Origin: Oceanobacillus limi
GTDB taxonomy: Bacteria > Bacillota > Bacilli > Bacillales > Amphibacillaceae
Reading direction: 5' to 3'
Length of the DNA stretch: 64,000 bases
Assembly: GCF_900111445.1 (NCBI RefSeq)
Contig: NZ_FOHE01000011.1
Coordinates: 1 to 64,000 of the forward strand
Under the pieces are notes generated by a model. It did not search any database. It was not told the DNA's origin and saw nothing but the letters and a program-made list of their open reading frames with translations. The position numbers and the translations under genes are program-made. How positions within the stretch are numbered: position 1 is the stretch's first letter; each line of letters starts with the position of its first letter. This document shows positions 23,993 to 31,236 of this stretch, piece after piece.

Positions 23993-24049
23993 GTTAACCG
24001 TCCCCTTTCGTTGTACAATCGTTAATCACTCGGACAAACTACCGCTCAA

Positions 24050-24823
24050 TCAGAACGGTAACTTATCCTCGCTGATTTCTCCGTCCTCTACCGCCTCAAC
24101 TCCGTCATTGTCACCGCTATTGTCCGCCTCTTTCTTCGGCTGTAATCCGATAAGGCTAACGTCAAAGCCTACAGACTGTAACGCCTCAATCATTTCGTCC
24201 TCGTCCTTTTCGAACAAGATTCCGTCGAACAACGCCATATCGAATGATTCCGGAGCCTTATCGAAGTTAGCGCGTTGCTTGTCGGTCAAGTCCTCGTCCA
24301 TATCGAGTACCGGCGTTAAGCTTACCGTTGTATTTGTTCCGCTGCCTTCCTTCGATAGTTCGAACGCAATCTTGCCGATTTTCTTTTCGTACTTCTTAAT
24401 CGAGCCATGGATCGCTTGCGCTTGCGGTTTAGATACGTCAATGATGATAGGCTCTCCGCTATCTAAATCGAAGAATCCCATTGCAAAGCGTTGTTTAGCG
24501 CGATACTTACCGGCTTCCTGTCCGTGTTTGTCCGAAAAATCTTCCGATAAATCCTTGTGATATTTCCACGCCTTGTCAAACGCTGTGAGGTTATCGACCG
24601 GATACCCTTTCGCGGATTTCTTCGAAGGATTCTTCGCTACGAACGAGTTAAGTTGCTTATATATTCCGTAAGAAAAGAACGTGATTAAATCGGATGTACC
24701 TAATACTTTTACCGTGTAGGTTGTACCGGACTTAAACGGAGAAAACTCGGCATTGCTTCCGCCTCCGTTTGATTCTTCGTTTAATGCGTTTAGAGCGTCT
24801 GCTCCCGATTGATACTTCGACAT
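24050..24823 (-). CDS. Phage single-stranded DNA-binding protein
   Basis: 257 residues. The N-terminal disordered part leads into an OB-fold-like core (FKSGTTYTVKVLG, FFSYGIYKQLNSFV, KQRFAMGFFDLDSGEPIIID) and a long acidic tail ending GEISEDKLPF, the tail type that recruits partners in SSB proteins and gp32. Sits at the head of the polymerase operon, with GAAAGGGAG before the ATG. A structured region of about 265 bases lies upstream, which could allow autogenous control as known for T4 gp32 (inference). Confidence 0.75.
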   Translation of the reverse strand: MSKYQSGADALNALNEESNGGGSNAEFSPFKSGTTYTVKVLGTSDLITFFSYGIYKQLNSFVAKNPSKKSAKGYPVDNLTAFDKAWKYHKDLSEDFSDKHGQEAGKYRAKQRFAMGFFDLDSGEPIIIDVSKPQAQAIHGSIKKYEKKIGKIAFELSKEGSGTNTTVSLTPVLDMDEDLTDKQRANFDKAPESFDMALFDGILFEKDEDEMIEALQSVGFDVSLIGLQPKKEADNSGDNDGVEAVEDGEISEDKLPF

Positions 24824-24841
24824 TAAATCGCTCCCTTTCGT

Positions 24842-25110
24842 CCTATTATCGTTAATTATCGGACACTACTTTCGGCAAGGTTGCGAACCTACTTATCCGA
24901 CATTGAGACGCATCTCTCCGTTCGATGTCCGAAAGGTTTACGTGTCCTATCGAGCAAACTGCGGAAACGGTGCGCACTCCCTAACGCTTTCAGTCGCGCC
25001 GATATTCGGAGGCACGGCTTACTCACGCTAGGCATTTCCGCATATATCCGCCCGTGACAGCGCACGACCGATAGTGTTCGCAGTCATACGCCATAACGGA
25101 CGGGCGAGTG
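24842..25110 (-). ncRNA. Highly structured leader or small RNA upstream of phage ssb
   Basis: No open frame fits. Nested helices were read by eye. GGACAC (24861-24866)/GTGTCC (24942-24947) enclose CTTTCGG (24869-24875)/CCGAAAG (24929-24935), which enclose two hairpins: AGGTT/AACCT (24878-24890), and ACAT/ATGT (24900-24928) with an inner GAGA/TCTC. A second domain has TTTCCGCA (25035-25042)/TGCGGAAA (24960-24967) enclosing 25026-25032/24980-24986 and CCGA/TCGG (24999-25009). A third has CGCCCG (25049-25054)/CGGGCG (25101-25106), TGACAGCG (25055-25062)/CGCAGTCA (25079-25086, one mismatch). Minus-strand sense is favoured by a wobble pair and a UGCG (UNCG-type) loop, and fits transcription into ssb. 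Confidence 0.55.
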
Positions 25111-25123
25111 TTATATCACTCGC
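25104..25123 (-). promoter_or_regulatory. Perfect hairpin at the end of the coiled-coil gene, overlapping the structured leader
   Basis: GCGAGTG (25104-25110), TTATAT loop, CACTCGC (25117-25123). The stop codon of the 25111 gene lies in the loop. There is no T-run, so it is not a standard terminator. It competes with the CGCCCG/CGGGCG helix of the leader, which uses 25101-25106. Confidence 0.55.
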
Positions 25124-25650
25124 GCCAACGCGATAGCCTTACGCACCCTTTTACGCTTGACTGCGTGTTCTTCCGAAGGTAATTCGTTTAACCGCATTTC
25201 CAACGCCTTCATGCGTCCTTGTATCGCCAATTTCTTCGGAAGGCTACGCGTCTTTAACAAGCGCAACCTCAACTCGCCTATTTCGATTTCAATTTCGGCA
25301 CGCAGGCGCTCGATATTGCGTAGTTCCTTCGCTTCATTTCGTTCAGCAATCGTCAACTCATTCGCAGCAAAACGACTTAGCTTGCGGTTAATTTCCGAGA
25401 ATCCGTACGTCTTAGGGTCGACGATTGTGACGACAATGTCTTGCGTAATATCGGCGATTAAGCCTACGCCGTTCGATACGAACAATCGTCCCGGCTTTCC
25501 GTTGTCGTCGATAACTTCGGATACGAATACGGAAGTAGACGCCTTTTGCTTCGCCCAATTTTCGACGATTGATCGCTTAATACCGAATCTTTCGGTAGCG
25601 CGTAACTTCGCGTGATACTTGATAATCGGATTGTCTAGCGTAGTTTTCAT
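25111..25650 (-). CDS. Phage coiled-coil protein of unknown function
   Basis: 179 residues. The N-terminal HAKLRATERFGIKRSIVENW and a strand-rich segment (SNGVGLIADITQDIVVTIVD) are followed by a long basic coiled coil (about 95-160). The start overlaps the stop of the small upstream gene (ATGA). The N-terminal pattern recalls small phage proteins that precede ssb, but I cannot name a family. Confidence 0.55.
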   Translation of the reverse strand: MKTTLDNPIIKYHAKLRATERFGIKRSIVENWAKQKASTSVFVSEVIDDNGKPGRLFVSNGVGLIADITQDIVVTIVDPKTYGFSEINRKLSRFAANELTIAERNEAKELRNIERLRAEIEIEIGELRLRLLKTRSLPKKLAIQGRMKALEMRLNELPSEEHAVKRKRVRKAIALARVI

Positions 25651-25796
25651 CCGACACGCACCGCCTTTATCGTATCGATTGCGTAGTAATCTGCGAGGTC
25701 GTCGTCCGTAGGTATCGTACCTTCGTATACGACTTGCGGGTGATTCTTCGTTATATATTCGTCAATGTCGCGTTTAATTTTTTCTGAATCCGTCAT
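25647..25796 (-). CDS. Small acidic phage protein (49 aa)
   Basis: Read directly: begins MTDSEKIKRDIDEYITKNHP, acidic middle (TIPTDDDLADYYA). GAGAGG lies before the ATG and the stop overlaps the next start (ATGA). First gene after the LexA-box promoter region at 25877-25903. Function unknown. Confidence 0.6.
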   Translation of the reverse strand: MTDSEKIKRDIDEYITKNHPQVVYEGTIPTDDDLADYYAIDTIKAVRVG

Positions 25797-25876
25797 TTTT
25801 ATCGTCCTCTCTAGGTATATTTTCGTTTATATTTGCGTATCATTATATTAAGAAGAACGCGGAACACACGTAATAA

Positions 25877-25903
25877 GAACGTACGTTCCGGGTTGTCATT
25901 ATA
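25877..25903 (-). promoter_or_regulatory. LexA/SOS-type box next to a leftward -10 hexamer
   Basis: GAACGTACGTTC at 25877-25888 is a perfect palindrome of the form GAAC-N4-GTTC, the core of the Gram-positive LexA (DinR) box. A minus-strand TATAAT (25903-25898) lies nine bases upstream of it, so the box would cover the transcription start. No good -35 is visible, which may mean an activator or a phage sigma factor is needed. It would control the ssb-polymerase-nrd operon. Confidence 0.6.
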
Positions 25904-25939
25904 CTATATTGCGTATAAAATATAGTAAGAAAGACACAG

Positions 25940-26572
25940 TTATCCACATAAATAATCGCGGTAATCGCCAAAACGGGCGCTATCGTAATTATGTTTAAGC
26001 TGGGCAAGCTTACGGGTAACTTTAGAGTGATGAACGTTTAGTTTCTTCGCGATGGCAGTCGGTCGAAACTTTCCTATCGTTTCATCTTTTAAGACCTCGT
26101 TAACGATGGCAGTCGTTAGGGGGTCTTTTATTTTGTCTGGATTTATAAGCGATTTGATAAGTTCGATTAATTCATCGCTTTTCGTAATATGTTCCGTATG
26201 ATCTCCGTCTTCTACGCGATCTTGTTTAAGTAGTAAGTAATCTAACGTGGCAGCGTCAGATTCACCTTCCGAGTTAATGATATGCGTTTCGTATTTCTCT
26301 TTCGTTGCTCTGTTTCTCCGTAGTTCCAGTCGCTTAATCTTTAGTGAGCGACTTAATAGATGTTCAAAATTATCTTTGAAGCTATCGAGGCAGTTCATAA
26401 ACACATCGTCATATCCTGCTAACAGATCGAATTTATCGATTCCGTTATGTTTGGCTACCGTTTCGGCGTTTTCTCGATAACTCGTCATTGCTTCGGTGTA
26501 GATCCTAGTGAATAATTCCTCCGTAGGATTTGACCTATACAAATCAGCTAAACTATTCAATTGACTTTTCAT
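25940..26572 (-). CDS. Sigma-70-like phage transcription factor
   Basis: 210 residues. The first half (FTRIYTEAMTSYRENAE, GYDDVFMNCLDSFKDNFEHL) resembles region 2 of ECF-like sigma factors. The C-terminal RPTAIAKKLNVHHSKVTRKL is a region 4-like helix-turn-helix. Sits just downstream of the arbitrium module and directly upstream of the LexA-box promoter that lacks a normal -35, so it could be the factor that activates the replication operon (inference). GGAGG precedes the ATG. Confidence 0.6.
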   Translation of the reverse strand: MKSQLNSLADLYRSNPTEELFTRIYTEAMTSYRENAETVAKHNGIDKFDLLAGYDDVFMNCLDSFKDNFEHLLSRSLKIKRLELRRNRATKEKYETHIINSEGESDAATLDYLLLKQDRVEDGDHTEHITKSDELIELIKSLINPDKIKDPLTTAIVNEVLKDETIGKFRPTAIAKKLNVHHSKVTRKLAQLKHNYDSARFGDYRDYLCG

Positions 26573-26603
26573 TCATTAATTCCTCCTTAGTGCTTGTACT
26601 ATA

Positions 26604-26631
26604 TTAGATGCACGTGAATTGTATTTCGCGC
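26604..26631 (-). promoter_or_regulatory. 28-base operator-like motif, copy 1
   Basis: This segment matches 36915-36942 at 21 of 28 positions; both begin TTAGATGC on the plus strand and end in ATTTCGC plus two or three bases. Within it GCGCGAA-N6-TTC forms an imperfect dyad on the minus strand. It lies 32 bases before the start of the sigma-like gene and next to a TATAGT -10-like hexamer. Confidence 0.55.
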
Positions 26632-26765
26632 AAAAAATAGTAAATTTTTTATTTTATAAAAGTTCACCCGTAGGATGTATTTATACATTAACAATTTCTT
26701 TATTTTTCTTGTTGATTTTTTAAACTTTCCTAGAATTTATTTTTTCTTAAAATTCTCTATTATGT
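26632..26765. other. AT-rich non-coding stretch downstream of aimP
   Basis: No gene is visible. It includes the small palindrome ATGTAT-TT-ATACAT at 26675-26688; ATGTATTTA recurs at 26803-26811. In known arbitrium loci the interval after aimP holds the aimX RNA and the AimR operator, and this stretch is in that position. No clear promoter was found. Confidence 0.4.
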
Positions 26766-26796
26766 AAATAAAACCCTCTAGCTTTAGACTAGAGGG
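26766..26796 (-). terminator. Rho-independent terminator after aimP
   Basis: On the minus strand CCCTCTAG (26796-26789), a seven-base loop, CTAGAGGG (26781-26774), then TTTTATTT. It ends the aimR-aimP transcript 16 bases after the aimP stop. In arbitrium systems such a terminator separates aimP from aimX. Confidence 0.85.
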
Positions 26797-26812
26797 CGAT
26801 TAATGTATTTAA

Positions 26813-26971
26813 TTAATTTACGACGTTTCCTGGGTCAGTATTAAGTGTTTCAACCTCATAGCTTGTACTTGTTGGTTCGTTTACCGGGTTGCCCGGGTCT
26901 GCTGATACCGTTCCTCCGAAGATTCCGAATGCTAATACACCTGTTAAAATTGCTGCGATTACTTTTTTCAT
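26813..26971 (-). CDS. aimP: Arbitrium-type signalling pro-peptide (AimP-like), 52 aa, two peptide motifs
   Basis: Read directly. A basic start and hydrophobic core (MKKVIAAILTGVLAFGIFGG) form a Sec signal peptide with a likely cleavage after VSA. The exported remainder begins DPGNPVN and ends DPGNVVN, two copies of DPGN-x-VN separated by 16 residues (NEPTST...TLNT has no repeat). The gene starts 14 bases after aimR, and GGAGAG overlaps the aimR stop. In known phages the active peptide is the C-terminal six residues, which would be PGNVVN here. The role rests on context with the AimR-like gene. Confidence 0.8.
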   Translation of the reverse strand: MKKVIAAILTGVLAFGIFGGTVSADPGNPVNEPTSTSYEVETLNTDPGNVVN

Positions 26972-26985
26972 AATTTTCCACTCTC

Positions 26986-28110
26986 CTATAGTATGTTTTT
27001 GATTAATTCTTTAAATTCCTCTTTCTTTGATAATTCCTTTAACGGAAATTGCGCATAAAACATATCACCCTCCTTCATAAACATACCGAGTGATTTTAAA
27101 TGTAAGCTGTAATCTTCTGTTGCCAACGCTCGGTAGTAGACTCTGAACGCAGTCTCATCTAGTCCGTCGAGTAAATTCAATGCTGCATCACTATCTCCAC
27201 GCTTAGCGTATCTATAGGCTAGTTCTGAATCATCCATAAAACCGTCAGTCTCGTCCAACCTATGACTCCAAGTAGTCTCGAGCAACTTTATGTTTTGATT
27301 CAGAATTGTATCTCTGTGTGCGATCAAACCTAACTCTTGATACTTCTTAACGCTTTCTGATAAGTGAAATGATGATTCCGCGTAATCTTGGAACATGAAT
27401 GATGTCCCTATAATATAAGATGCATAAGCTTCGCTTTTCGCGCAAATTTTCATGGAAAAAATTAATTCTGCATATTTACGACTCTTTTCTAAGTCGTTAT
27501 TGTGGAATAAATGAGCTTGCGCTAAAACCTCATACATTCTTATTCGGAAACATTCTTTCACAAAACCTCTTTCCAAATTTTCGATAAGTAACCTAGATTC
27601 TTCTGCTACTCGAAATAGGGACTTGTATTCTCTAGTTAAAGAATAGATGTTAGCTTCTATCGTATGTAATAAAGCAGTTAAATCCATAGATTTTACTTCC
27701 GAATATAGACCTTTTAAATCCCGAAGGATTATCTCATAAGAATGTAATTTTCTTTGGTACTTTAAGACAAAAGAATAAACAGAATGAACTTCCTCGAATC
27801 CGTGATACCCTTCTATTTTATTCAGTAATTTTTCTAAGTCGTCTAACAAAAAGTTTATAGATAAGAACTCTAACGCCGGTCTGACGTGCTCCATTTTATC
27901 GTAACTTAAACATACGCTACGGATAAATTCCCGATCCTTTTTAAAGAATATGTTTTGAATAGAGAAAGCAACGTCAAAATTTAATGGTCGTTTTCCGTTT
28001 AAGAAGTTGGACAATGTCGCACAACTAACCCCAACCGATTCCGCGATTGTTTTACGTTTGTAATCATGATCGTCTATAAAATTTAATAACAAATCCTTCC
28101 CCTGCCCCAT
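26986..28110 (-). CDS. aimR: AimR-like arbitrium receptor and transcription regulator
   Basis: 374 residues, close to SPbeta AimR in length. The N-terminal helix-turn-helix (RKTIAESVGVSCATLSNFLN, about 19-38) is followed by tetratricopeptide-like helical repeats. The C-terminal third has the pattern of AimR proteins: LAYRYAKRGDSDAALNLLDG, FRVYYRALATEDYSLHLKS, GDMFYAQFPLKEL. AimR without peptide promotes lysis through aimX; peptide binding releases it and favours lysogeny. The ATG at 28110 has GGGAGGAG seven bases upstream; an earlier in-frame TTG is rejected. AT-rich compared with flanking phage genes. Confidence 0.88.
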   Translation of the reverse strand: MGQGKDLLLNFIDDHDYKRKTIAESVGVSCATLSNFLNGKRPLNFDVAFSIQNIFFKKDREFIRSVCLSYDKMEHVRPALEFLSINFLLDDLEKLLNKIEGYHGFEEVHSVYSFVLKYQRKLHSYEIILRDLKGLYSEVKSMDLTALLHTIEANIYSLTREYKSLFRVAEESRLLIENLERGFVKECFRIRMYEVLAQAHLFHNNDLEKSRKYAELIFSMKICAKSEAYASYIIGTSFMFQDYAESSFHLSESVKKYQELGLIAHRDTILNQNIKLLETTWSHRLDETDGFMDDSELAYRYAKRGDSDAALNLLDGLDETAFRVYYRALATEDYSLHLKSLGMFMKEGDMFYAQFPLKELSKKEEFKELIKNIL

Positions 28111-28133
28111 TTGTTCTCCTCCCTTAAACAACC

Positions 28134-28162
28134 TTGATTAAAAGTAATGATTATATTATAAT
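28134..28162 (+). promoter_or_regulatory. Rightward promoter of the Cro-like genes, overlapping the aimR promoter region
   Basis: TTGATT at 28134-28139 and TATAAT at 28157-28162 have a 17-base spacer. The palindromic ATTATATTATAAT stretch also offers a minus-strand TATAAT (28160-28155) for aimR. The two divergent transcripts therefore share one control region, as in a genetic switch. Confidence 0.6.
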
Positions 28163-28223
28163 TACATTGTACCTATTTTCTTTCCAAAAGTAAATAAAAA
28201 TTTATAAAAAGGAAGTGAATTTT

Positions 28224-28439
28224 TTGTTGGATGATTTTACCATTGACTACTCCCCGTTAATGAACATTTTATATGACCGTAATATTGGTCTGTCCGAACT
28301 AGGTGAAGAAGTAGGATTAAGCACAAAAACCATCGCAAAATTCAAAAAGAAAGAATCTCTAACTTTAACTACAATAGGAAAGATCTGTGTGTTTTTAGAT
28401 GTTAATATAGAACAAGTAGTAAAAATAAAAAGAATATAA
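28224..28439 (+). CDS. XRE/Cro-like repressor, small
   Basis: 71 residues from a TTG start (28224) with AAGGAAGTG at proper distance; the in-frame GTG at 28215 is too close to it. IGLSELGEEVGLSTKTIAKF and a following helix (TLTTIGKICVFLDVNIEQVV) form a compact XRE helix-turn-helix as in Cro/YozG-like proteins. It is divergent from aimR across an 80-base control region and may repress it or the lytic genes. Confidence 0.75.
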   Translation: MLDDFTIDYSPLMNILYDRNIGLSELGEEVGLSTKTIAKFKKKESLTLTTIGKICVFLDVNIEQVVKIKRI

Positions 28440-28490
28440 CCCCTTTGATATACATAATTAATTAAATATTAAATGAAGGGACGGCTTCCT

Positions 28491-28721
28491 ATGAAGATTG
28501 AATTCGGAAGATGTCTCCTTCGTGAAGTATTACGTAGAGCCGGCATGAAACAAATAGATCTGGCAGAACGTTCATCAAAGACGGAAACTCAAATTAGCGA
28601 CTATATAAATGGGCGAAAATACATGTCTTATAGGACAGCTATAGAGTTTTCGATCATCATAGGTTGCCATGCCGAGGAGTTCTACGATTGGGAATACCAA
28701 GGCTTCAAGAAGGAGGAGTAA
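28491..28721 (+). CDS. XRE-family HTH repressor, second
   Basis: 76 residues. MKIEFGRCLLREVLRRAG leads into KQIDLAERSSKTETQISDYI, a lambda-repressor-like helix-turn-helix, then YRTAIEFSIIIGCHAEEFY. The ATG at 28491 has GAAGGGA nine bases upstream; the earlier ATG at 28473 lacks one. Co-transcribed with the small Cro-like gene; convergent with the primase gene downstream. Probable lysogeny regulator. Confidence 0.75.
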   Translation: MKIEFGRCLLREVLRRAGMKQIDLAERSSKTETQISDYINGRKYMSYRTAIEFSIIIGCHAEEFYDWEYQGFKKEE

Positions 28722-28814
28722 GGCGTCAATGCCTTTCTTCGTGAATTTACTTCATCATTAAGTGAAGTTATCCCTAACTCATTGTCAATTATAACAAAAT
28801 TTTACTTGAAAGCG

Positions 28815-29780
28815 TTACCCATTTTTTAACAATTGATAAATGTTTGTTTTCTTTATTTGTAAGTCCTCCATACGCCCACTCACCAACGCATCATTCACGT
28901 CCTTCACTCCGTCCGGCAACGCCAACTCCCGCAATCCCACGTATCCGCGCAACCCCTCGACCAACTGTCGCTTAACCTTCTCGCCAGCCTTATCGTTATC
29001 CGTCGCAATTACCACGGACTCAATCGGAGACTTCCGTATTAATTCGAGCTGCTCGTCACTAACCGAAGCGCCTCCGATGGCTACCGCAGGTTTACCGCTC
29101 GTCCATACGCTCATAGCGTCAATCTCCGCCTCACATACGTACACTTCTGTTAGGTTATGGCGATACACCTTGTCGATGCCATATACGAGGCGTCTGACGG
29201 GTTCTGCGCCTTTTTCGTACCAAAACACCTTACCGCGTACCTTCCGATACTTGACGTTAGCAAGCGATCCGTCCGCATGACGCCACGGTAGGACTATCGC
29301 CCGTGATTGCTTCGAATAACCTACGCCCATGAACCGCTGTACCTTTTCGGAGATTCCGCGACTTGCGAGGTACTTATGCCGATACCGATACGGCGCTAAC
29401 GTAGATTCCGGTAACTTTACGGGGACTCTCCGTTTAGGTAGCGATAATTTCGGTATAATGTACGATTCTGTCTGCGCTGGCATACCGTATAACTCCGTAA
29501 GGTACTCGCACGTTTCCTCGTAGGTTTCGTCGCGTAAGAACGCTAGTAGCTTCGGAAAGTTACCGGATTCATAGTCGGAATCGTATGCGCCACTATCCCG
29601 CCATGTTCCCGCGTATTCTCCGTCTAGGTTGACGAAGAAGGACGGAGTATTGTCGTAACGGAACGGTGAAGCTGCGATAAGTTTATCGGATGACCAGCGC
29701 GGTCGAGTCCACGGAAAGGCTTCGAGTTCGGTGCGGATGTCAACGTCTAATTCTTCGCCTTGTATTCGGATAATCGGCAT
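28815..29780 (-). CDS. DnaG-like phage primase
   Basis: 321 residues. The N-terminal part (DKLIAASPFRYDNTPSFFVN, WRDSGAYDSDY) has the fold positions of the CHC2 domain but no zinc cysteines. The TOPRIM domain follows: EVYVCEAEIDAMSVW with the catalytic Glu and VVIATDNDKAGEKVKRQLVE with DxD; ALPDGVKDVNDALV is the typical DnaG motif. Makes primers for lagging-strand synthesis with the DnaB-like helicase encoded just upstream. The ATG at 29780 has GGAGG six bases before it. Confidence 0.9.
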   Translation of the reverse strand: MPIIRIQGEELDVDIRTELEAFPWTRPRWSSDKLIAASPFRYDNTPSFFVNLDGEYAGTWRDSGAYDSDYESGNFPKLLAFLRDETYEETCEYLTELYGMPAQTESYIIPKLSLPKRRVPVKLPESTLAPYRYRHKYLASRGISEKVQRFMGVGYSKQSRAIVLPWRHADGSLANVKYRKVRGKVFWYEKGAEPVRRLVYGIDKVYRHNLTEVYVCEAEIDAMSVWTSGKPAVAIGGASVSDEQLELIRKSPIESVVIATDNDKAGEKVKRQLVEGLRGYVGLRELALPDGVKDVNDALVSGRMEDLQIKKTNIYQLLKNG

Positions 29781-29860
29781 AAGCGTCCTCCTTTCTGATT
29801 GCACTAATAGAATACACCCCGTTTTTTTCGATCTGCAATAGTCTCTACGATTTTTTTTTT

Positions 29861-31213
29861 CTAAAATTCCTTCGTAAACTCATCCGCACTTAACGTATCC
29901 TCCGATATCTCTCGGACTATCCCGTAATTCGGAAGGTATACTCCTTCAACTTGCGTACCTTCTCCACCATTACGCCCCTTGCCTATCTCGATCATAAAGC
30001 GACCGTCCACTGTATCTATTCCGAATAGGTTGAACGCATCTTCGAGAATCTGCTTCGATTTCTTAACCTCGCTACGTTTCGGCGGTTGCAATTCGCGATT
30101 ACCTTCTTCGTCTGTATTTGCGCTAACTTCCTCGGCTTGTGTAACGACATGTATAACGGTATTTGTGCGCCCAGCAAGAGCGCGTAACTTCTTGGAAGTT
30201 TCCGCTACATCGCCGCCTGCTGTCCGTGATCTATTCTGCTCGAAGTCCATTAAATAAATCGGATCAATAACGACTATATCTGCGTTAGTCTGAATAATAT
30301 CCGATTCTAATTGACGGACGTCTGCGCGTGTGAAATCCTCATCATCTATCGCACGAACCGTAATATTTCCCGGTAAAATATCGTCTAATTTTTCAAGGAA
30401 CATTTCTAATCCGGCTTCATAACCTTCGTCTAACTTACCGGATAATAGTTTACTATTTTCGAAACCGACTTCATAATCAACTCCGTCAATTTTCTCGACC
30501 GTACCGCTAACCCTTGCCGATATACTTGCGTAGGCTCTCGCCATCCATTCGAATTTACTCATTTCTCGAGCCCATACGAGGACATTTGCGCCCTGAAAAG
30601 CCGGTTCGATTGCTCCGTCCTCCATGACAAACACGGATTTACCTCGTCCACTTTTACCGTACCATGCGTAAGTGTTTCCGGAATAATATCCGCCGATTGC
30701 CTTGTTGATTCCGTTAAACTTCGATTCCCATAGGCGGAATGATTCTCCGGCTTTACGTTTGCGATATTCTTCGAGGAATTTGTTCGTATCATTTTTTACG
30801 TCTGTTCCTATTTTTTCACGAACACTTGTTCTCATTGTAATACGATCCAATTTCGATTGCAACTCTTTTATGAAATCATTTCCGTCAGATTGTTCGATCA
30901 TTCTCTGCGTATCCTTATCGTTAACTAGCGCAATAAATTCTCGCTTGGCTGCGTCCGACTTTAGTTGCCGCGTCAGCCATTCGTAACTATCCGACACACC
31001 TTCTCGATAATAGAAGTCCGGAAATTCTTCGACCACTGTACGGAAGTCCGGCGCTTGTCCTCGATTGGCTTCGGCGTACTCCGTAATGTATTGAAATACA
31101 TTGCGTTCGGATTCCGTAGCAAAGTCGGATTCTTCGATGGAATGAGAACGGACAGCCGACACGTTACCATCATCGAGAATTTTCGATAAGAATGATTCGC
31201 CATATGCGGGCAT
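29861..31213 (-). CDS. DnaB-like replicative helicase
   Basis: 450 residues. The N-terminal helical domain (about 1-140) resembles the DnaB primase-interaction domain. The RecA-like motor follows: Walker A AWYGKSGRGKSVF, Walker B IVVIDPIYLMD, an arginine- and glutamine-containing TNTVIHVVTQAEEVS segment, and a basic GKGRNGGEGT loop. Supplies strand unwinding for phage replication with the primase and DnaC-like loader. GGAGG precedes the ATG. Confidence 0.92.
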   Translation of the reverse strand: MPAYGESFLSKILDDGNVSAVRSHSIEESDFATESERNVFQYITEYAEANRGQAPDFRTVVEEFPDFYYREGVSDSYEWLTRQLKSDAAKREFIALVNDKDTQRMIEQSDGNDFIKELQSKLDRITMRTSVREKIGTDVKNDTNKFLEEYRKRKAGESFRLWESKFNGINKAIGGYYSGNTYAWYGKSGRGKSVFVMEDGAIEPAFQGANVLVWAREMSKFEWMARAYASISARVSGTVEKIDGVDYEVGFENSKLLSGKLDEGYEAGLEMFLEKLDDILPGNITVRAIDDEDFTRADVRQLESDIIQTNADIVVIDPIYLMDFEQNRSRTAGGDVAETSKKLRALAGRTNTVIHVVTQAEEVSANTDEEGNRELQPPKRSEVKKSKQILEDAFNLFGIDTVDGRFMIEIGKGRNGGEGTQVEGVYLPNYGIVREISEDTLSADEFTKEF

Positions 31214-31236
31214 AGTTGCGTCCTCCTTTCGTTATT

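Noticed and set aside
23991-24560. 189-codon rightward frame antisense to ssb
   Set aside because: Serine-rich mirror of the real gene; no ribosome binding site.
24842-25110. Group I intron in the structured region before ssb
   Set aside because: No split gene on either side and no conserved P3-P7 core sequence recognised.
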